Shown piece by piece: positions 60,851-64,000 of a DNA stretch of 64,000 bases; within the stretch, counting starts at the first letter, position 1; every line of letters starts with the position of its first letter. The position numbers and the translations under genes were made by a program. The DNA is from Isoptericola variabilis 225. Lineage in GTDB: Bacteria > Actinomycetota > Actinomycetes > Actinomycetales > Cellulomonadaceae. The stretch spans positions 310,001 to 374,000 of the forward strand of contig NC_015588.1 of NCBI RefSeq assembly GCF_000215105.1, written 5' to 3'. Under the pieces are notes generated by a model. That model made no database searches and was not told the origin of the DNA. It was given only the letters and a program-made list of their open reading frames with translations.

Positions 60851-61266
60851 CGGTGCATCCCCTCCTTGACGGCCGCGACGTCGTCCTTGACGCGGTCGAT
60901 CGTCTCCGGCTTGGTCGCCGCGCGCTGGAGCACCTTGAGCCCGACGAACGCCAGGGCGCCGGCGGCGAGCATGAGCACGACGCCGATCACGAGCGCCGAG
61001 AGCCACAGGGGCCAGGCCTCGGCGAGACCGAAGACGGCCGCCCACAGCAGGATCCCGACGGCGTAGAGCACGATGACGGCGGCCACGACGGCCAGCCCGA
61101 TCCCGATCGCCGAGCGCTTCGCCCTCTCGGCGACCTCGGCCTTGGCGAGCGCGATCTCCGCGCGCACGAGGCGCGTCGCCTGCTCGGACAGCTGCTCGAC
61201 CAGGCGGCCCATGCTGGGCGGCCGGTCGGCGGGCGGCGGAGTGCGCCCGTCGTCCCAGTCGGTCAT
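60847..61266 (-). CDS. Phage-holin-family (holin-X superfamily III) membrane protein
   Basis: 139 residues with an amphipathic stretch (SMGRLVEQLSEQATRLVRAE) and two membrane helices (about 60-82 and 88-112), matching the actinobacterial Holin-X family. Despite the name, these chromosomal genes are not prophage markers. The ATG at 61266 is chosen for the conserved start; a longer frame begins at 61305. It is coupled to the DUF3618 gene downstream. Confidence 0.85.
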   Translation of the reverse strand: MTDWDDGRTPPPADRPPSMGRLVEQLSEQATRLVRAEIALAKAEVAERAKRSAIGIGLAVVAAVIVLYAVGILLWAAVFGLAEAWPLWLSALVIGVVLMLAAGALAFVGLKVLQRAATKPETIDRVKDDVAAVKEGMHR

Positions 61267-61363
61267 CCCGTGCTCCGATCCCGAGGTGGTGCTTGTGCGG
61301 TCCACTCAACCCGTACCTGCTGGTCCAGGCAATTCAGAGGGGTCCGCGTGTCCGAGAACGACG

Positions 61364-61390
61364 AAACCCCCGGGCGCTGCCCGGGGGTTT
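61364..61390. terminator. Intrinsic terminator after tRNA-Phe
   Basis: Perfect 12-bp stem AAACCCCCGGGC / GCCCGGGGGTTT with a GCT loop; it ends in TTT on both strands. It lies 7 bases beyond the 3' end of tRNA-Phe on the minus strand. Confidence 0.85.
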
Positions 61391-61396
61391 CTGAGG

Positions 61397-61469
61397 TGGC
61401 TCCGACCGGCGTCGATCCGGTGACCTTTCGATTTTCAGTCGAACGCTCTACCAACTGAGCTACAGAGCC
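61397..61469 (-). tRNA. tRNA-Phe (GAA)
   Basis: A 73-base cloverleaf on the minus strand beginning GGCTCTGTAGCTCAG and ending CGGAGCCA. The anticodon loop is CTGAAAA (anticodon GAA). The acceptor stem pairs GGCTCTG with CGGAGCC, with one wobble. CCA is not encoded. Confidence 0.97.
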
Positions 61470-61520
61470 GTGACACGAACGCCCGGGGCGCCGTTGCCGA
61501 CGAACCGGGCGCGTCATGCG

Positions 61521-61594
61521 CGACCCTGACGGGACTTGAACCCGCGACCTCCGCCGTGACAGGGCGGCGCGCTAACCAACTGCGCTACAGGGCC
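61521..61594 (-). tRNA. tRNA-Asp (GTC)
   Basis: A 74-base cloverleaf on the minus strand with acceptor arms GGCCCTG and CAGGGTC, T-arm GGGTTCAAGTCCC and anticodon loop CTGTCAC (anticodon GTC). It lies 51 bases upstream of tRNA-Phe in the same direction. Confidence 0.97.
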
Positions 61595-61729
61595 ATGATC
61601 GGTGGACCTCCCGACCGGAGGGGCTCGTTCGAGCCGAGAAGAAGCGTACCCCATGGTCGGCGTGATCCTGAAATCGGCCGCTGACCTGCGCGAACGCCCC
61701 TCCCCGTGGGCGCCGGGGCGCCCGTGGAG

Positions 61730-61802
61730 TACCCCCAACGGGATTCGAACCCGTGCTACCGCCGTGAAAGGGCGGGGTCCTAGGCCGCTAGACGATGGGG
61801 GC
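61730..61802 (-). tRNA. tRNA-Glu (TTC)
   Basis: A 73-base cloverleaf on the minus strand with acceptor arms GCCCCCA and TGGGGGT, T-arm GGGTTCGAATCCC and anticodon loop CTTTCAC (anticodon TTC). It is the first of three tRNA genes in a row. Confidence 0.97.
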
Positions 61803-61863
61803 CGGACGACCGCAAGCATACCGGGGGAGCCGGTCCGCTCCCGGACCGGGCAGGATGGTCCCC

Positions 61864-62220
61864 GTGGTGGTCGAGATGAGTCGCGACGAGTTCGAGGACG
61901 CCGTCCGCGACGGCCTGGACATGGTGCCGGCCGACCTGGCGGCGCTCATGGACAACGTGGTCGTGCTCGTCGAGGACGACGCGCCCGCCGAGGAGCCCGA
62001 GCTCCTCGGCCTCTACGAGGGCGTCCCGCTCACCGAGCGCGGGCAGTTCTGGGCCGCGGGCTCGCTGCCCGACCGCATCACGATCTTCCGCAACCCGACG
62101 CTCGCCATCTGCGACACGCGCGAGGACGTTGTCGAGGAGGTCGCGATCACCGTCGTGCACGAGATCGCGCACCACTTCGGCATCGACGACGACCGCCTCC
62201 ACGAGCTCGGCTGGGCCTGA
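61864..62220 (+). CDS. Metallopeptidase family protein (zincin-like)
   Basis: About 118 residues of the small actinobacterial metallopeptidase family: MSRDEFEDAVRDGLDMVPAD, LLGLYEGVPLTERGQFWAAG, DRITIFRNPTLAICDTRED and the zinc motif VVHEIAHHFGIDDDRLHELG. Substrate and role are unknown. The GTG at 61864 has CAGGAT seven bases upstream; an ATG at 61876 is the alternative. Repeat cluster D begins four bases after the stop. Confidence 0.87.
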   Translation: MVVEMSRDEFEDAVRDGLDMVPADLAALMDNVVVLVEDDAPAEEPELLGLYEGVPLTERGQFWAAGSLPDRITIFRNPTLAICDTREDVVEEVAITVVHEIAHHFGIDDDRLHELGWA

Positions 62221-62224
62221 CCGC

Positions 62225-62294
62225 GAGGTAGCGCTCCGGCTCGCGAGGTAGCGCGCGAGCTGGCGAGGTAGCGCTCGGGCTCGCGAGGTAGCGC
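62225..62294. repeat. 20-bp-period GAGGTAGCGC repeat, cluster D1 (4 direct copies)
   Basis: GAGGTAGCGC starts at 62225, 62245, 62265 and 62285, with variable 10-base spacers. The first is four bases after the metallopeptidase stop. Confidence 0.93.
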
Positions 62295-62350
62295 GACCTC
62301 CGTCCGCGTTCGTCACCTTCCGGCGGCCGATCACGGACGAACAGAGACGG

Positions 62351-62384
62351 AGATGCCCGACGCCGGTACCGACGTCGGGCATCT
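62351..62384. terminator. Hairpin at the centre of repeat cluster D
   Basis: Perfect 12-bp stem AGATGCCCGACG / CGTCGGGCATCT with a 10-base loop. It separates the direct copies (D1) from the inverted copies (D2). Confidence 0.8.
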
Positions 62385-62495
62385 GCGCTACTTCGGCGAG
62401 CGACGCGCTACCTCGGCGGGCTGTGCGCTACCTCGGCGGGCTGTGCGCTACTTCGCGGAGGGGCGCGCTACTTCGGCGGGCTGTGCGCTACCTCG
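62385..62495. repeat. 20-bp-period GAGGTAGCGC repeat, cluster D2 (6 inverted copies)
   Basis: GCGCTACYTCG starts at 62385, 62405, 62425, 62445, 62465 and 62485. The last copy abuts the stop codon of the carboxypeptidase gene, so the minus strand reads TGACGAGGTAGCGC. Confidence 0.93.
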
Positions 62496-63620
62496 TCAGG
62501 GGAGGGGCGTGTACTCCCAGTGCCATGCCTCGGGCTTCTTGCCACCCGGACGGGCCCAGTCGGGGTTGTCCCAGCCGAAGGCGGGGGCGTTGGCCCGCAG
62601 CCACTCGTACTGCGCGGTGCCGAAGCTCTGCACGCCGCCGCCGAGGTCGACCGCGACGCCCCAGCCGTGGTTGGAGTACCCGGGGACGGCCGCGAGGTAG
62701 CCGCGGCTCGCCTTCGTCGCGACCTGCGACGAGTACGACCGGTAGGAGTCGGTGATCTCGAGGTGCCGGCCGAACGCCGCCTGGAACGCGGTGTCGAGGC
62801 GCTCGAGCTGCGCGGCCGCGTCGCAACGCAGCGTCTGCCCGGGCGCGAACGACAGCTCGCACAGCGCGGCGGTCGGGATCCGGCCGTTGGAGTAGCCGGC
62901 GGTGTCCTTGGCGTGCACGGCGAGGGACGCGGCCGCGGTGGCCGCGGCCTTCTTCTGCTCCTCGAGGATCTCGGCCGGCGTCGGGGGAGCGGCCTCGATG
63001 TCGACGGCCGCCGAGGCAGCCTGGTCGAGCAGCGTGCGCAGCGAGGTCGTCGCCTCGCTGAGCTGCGCGGACGGGTCGGCGGACGCCGCCTCGGGGGCGG
63101 CCTGCGGCGTGGCGTCGAGCGGTGCGCGCTCGCCCGCGCGCGACGCGGTGCCGGAGGTGTCGCGGGTCTCGAGGAGCTGGTGCACCGCGGCGACCTGCTG
63201 CTCGATCTTGGCGAGCTGGTCGGCGGGGACGGCCACGGCGTCGGCCGTGAGCACGGACGCCCGCTGGAGCGTCGCCTGCGCGGCCGCGAGCGCCTCGGGG
63301 TCGACGCCGGACGCCGGCTCGGCGGTCCGCTGCGTCGGCTCGGGCGCCGGCGAGGCCTCGGGCGAGGGGGTCGCGGGGGCGGTGCCGACGCTCGGCTCGG
63401 CGGTCACGGCGCGCACCAGCGAGGGGGTGCCGGCGCCCGTCGCCGCGCTCACGCCGGTGGCGAGGCCGGTCGACAGCGCCATCACGCCGAGCGCGGCGGG
63501 GACGCCCAGGCGCGCGCCGCGTCCGGTAGCGCGTCGCGCCGGGATGCGGAATGCTCGGCCGGAGGGCCGGTGGATGTCACGGCGCCGGGGGAGCGGCGCG
63601 GCATCGTGGTTCTGGTTCAC
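62496..63620 (-). CDS. M15-family D-alanyl-D-alanine carboxypeptidase (VanY-like), exported
   Basis: 374 residues. A basic head and one hydrophobic segment (about 45-65) form an export signal or anchor, followed by a long Ala/Pro/Glu-rich helical linker (about 70-240). The C-terminal VanY-type peptidase domain (about 255-374) has ITDSYRSYSSQVATKA, the zinc ligands in GYSNHGWGVAVDLGGG, and AWHWEYTP. It trims peptidoglycan stem peptides or acts as a wall hydrolase. The GTG at 63620 follows AAGGA; a longer frame starts at 63692. Confidence 0.9.
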   Translation of the reverse strand: MNQNHDAAPLPRRRDIHRPSGRAFRIPARRATGRGARLGVPAALGVMALSTGLATGVSAATGAGTPSLVRAVTAEPSVGTAPATPSPEASPAPEPTQRTAEPASGVDPEALAAAQATLQRASVLTADAVAVPADQLAKIEQQVAAVHQLLETRDTSGTASRAGERAPLDATPQAAPEAASADPSAQLSEATTSLRTLLDQAASAAVDIEAAPPTPAEILEEQKKAAATAAASLAVHAKDTAGYSNGRIPTAALCELSFAPGQTLRCDAAAQLERLDTAFQAAFGRHLEITDSYRSYSSQVATKASRGYLAAVPGYSNHGWGVAVDLGGGVQSFGTAQYEWLRANAPAFGWDNPDWARPGGKKPEAWHWEYTPLP

Positions 63621-63731
63621 GCGGAGGTCCTTCGGGGTCGCCTCAGGTTCGGTGGAGGTGCCTCCTGCGTCGAAGGCTTGTTCCAGCGTCAACTACCCGA
63701 GCAGGTGCTCCCGACCATCCGCTTGACGATC

Positions 63732-63770
63732 GGTCACGAATCCCGTGCGAGGTCTGGGGACGGTTCGTGA
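63732..63770. promoter_or_regulatory. Inverted repeat upstream of the carboxypeptidase gene
   Basis: GTCACGAA (63733-63740) and TTCGTGA (63764-63770) can pair across a 23-base loop in the roughly 280-base region upstream of the gene. A cyclic-di-AMP riboswitch is common before such wall hydrolases, but I could not find its conserved blocks here. Confidence 0.3.
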
Positions 63771-63902
63771 AGACCGGGACATCCTTCGCGCATCTCCGGC
63801 CCGTTCGATAACGATCCGGTATCGGTCCGGATCCTGGACGCGACCGTCCCACGGGAGGCGGTGTAAAGGGTGCCCGGTGTGCCGCCGTCGAACACTGCTC
63901 GG

Positions 63903-64000
63903 GTGAGCAACGCACCCGTGACCGTGTCGATCCACCGCGTCGTGAGCCCCGAGCGCGTCCCGGAGGTGACGGCGTGGGTGCAGGCGGGCGTGCAGCTCGC
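63903..64000 (+). CDS. Antibiotic-biosynthesis-monooxygenase-like protein, 3'-partial
   Basis: Thirty-two codons are visible before the window ends, encoding SNAPVTVSIHRVVSPERVPE then VTAWVQAGVQLA. The start resembles ABM-domain proteins of actinobacteria. The GTG has AACACT six bases upstream, consistent with leaderless expression. It is divergent from the carboxypeptidase gene. With so little sequence the family call is tentative. Confidence 0.5.
   Translation, partial: MSNAPVTVSIHRVVSPERVPEVTAWVQAGVQL

Noticed and set aside
60847..61266. Prophage remnant suggested by a holin-family protein
   Set aside because: Holin-X proteins paired with DUF3618 are normal chromosomal genes in actinobacteria, and no other phage gene is nearby.
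61397..61802. Integration hotspot at the tRNA cluster
   Set aside because: No integrase and no direct repeat of a tRNA 3' end was seen on either side, and the flanking genes look like core genes.
63640..63900. Cyclic-di-AMP (ydaO-type) riboswitch before the M15 carboxypeptidase
   Set aside because: Such riboswitches often precede wall hydrolases, but the conserved blocks could not be found in this leader; only a weak inverted repeat is present.

Overview
The window is very GC-rich, densely packed DNA with frequent GTG starts, genes overlapping by 1 to 4 bases, and DUF3073, DUF3151, BldC, sterol-carrier and F420/flavin (LLM) family proteins. This points to a chromosome segment of an Actinomycetota, most likely a Micrococcales of the Cellulomonas/Promicromonospora type. 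That assignment is inferred from gene content, not from a marker comparison. No insertion sequence, prophage or CRISPR array was seen.

Layout. 1-1219: end of an Mrp-type Na+/H+ antiporter operon (E partial, F, G). 1230-5145: alkylation-repair pair (ogt, Ada/AlkA fusion), an alpha/beta hydrolase and an LppM-like lipoprotein. 5212-7891: clpB behind a HAIR operator for HspR. 7918-15630: housekeeping genes (septum-formation-like protein, xth, SDR, pyrE, HAD phosphatase, DUF368 polyprenyl-phosphate transporter, TrmH-type methyltransferase, class II aldolase) with one frameshifted VOC gene. 15674-19391: a partner-switching module, with a PAS-GAF-SpoIIE-HATPase protein between two STAS antagonists. 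19521-27312: purA, purD, purC, purS and purQ, interrupted by short minus-strand genes. 27309-46048: an accessory-looking 19-kb block that separates purSQ from purL. It holds a vapBC-like toxin-antitoxin pair, a patch of gene debris, a sulfur locus, an amidase, and a fatty-acid cluster syntenic with mycobacterial htdX-fabG4-fadA2 plus a TetR/acyl-CoA oxidase pair. 46049-59611: purL, monomeric icd, an RNB ribonuclease, a secreted nuclease, purF and purM. 59699-64000: DUF3073, bldC, a holin-like membrane pair, tRNA-Phe/Asp/Glu, a metallopeptidase, an M15 carboxypeptidase and the start of a monooxygenase-like gene.

How the parts work together. Eight genes cover most of de novo purine synthesis (purF, D, S, Q, L, M, C, A). 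The separated purSQ and purL transcription units carry the same bipartite promoter module with identical spacing. The sulfur locus is divergent: rhodanese-metZ on the minus strand follows a SAM-I-type riboswitch, and a class V aminotransferase/cysteine-desulfurase-like gene on the plus strand follows a SAM-IV riboswitch. Two related palindromic operators lie between the two promoters.

The most unusual signal is a family of 20-bp-period repeats with the core GAGGTAGCGC. There are 26 copies in four clusters. Every cluster lies between convergent genes, and several begin directly at a stop codon. A second theme is leaderless expression: about fifteen or more genes have a TANNNT-like hexamer 6 to 8 bases before the start codon and no ribosome-binding site.
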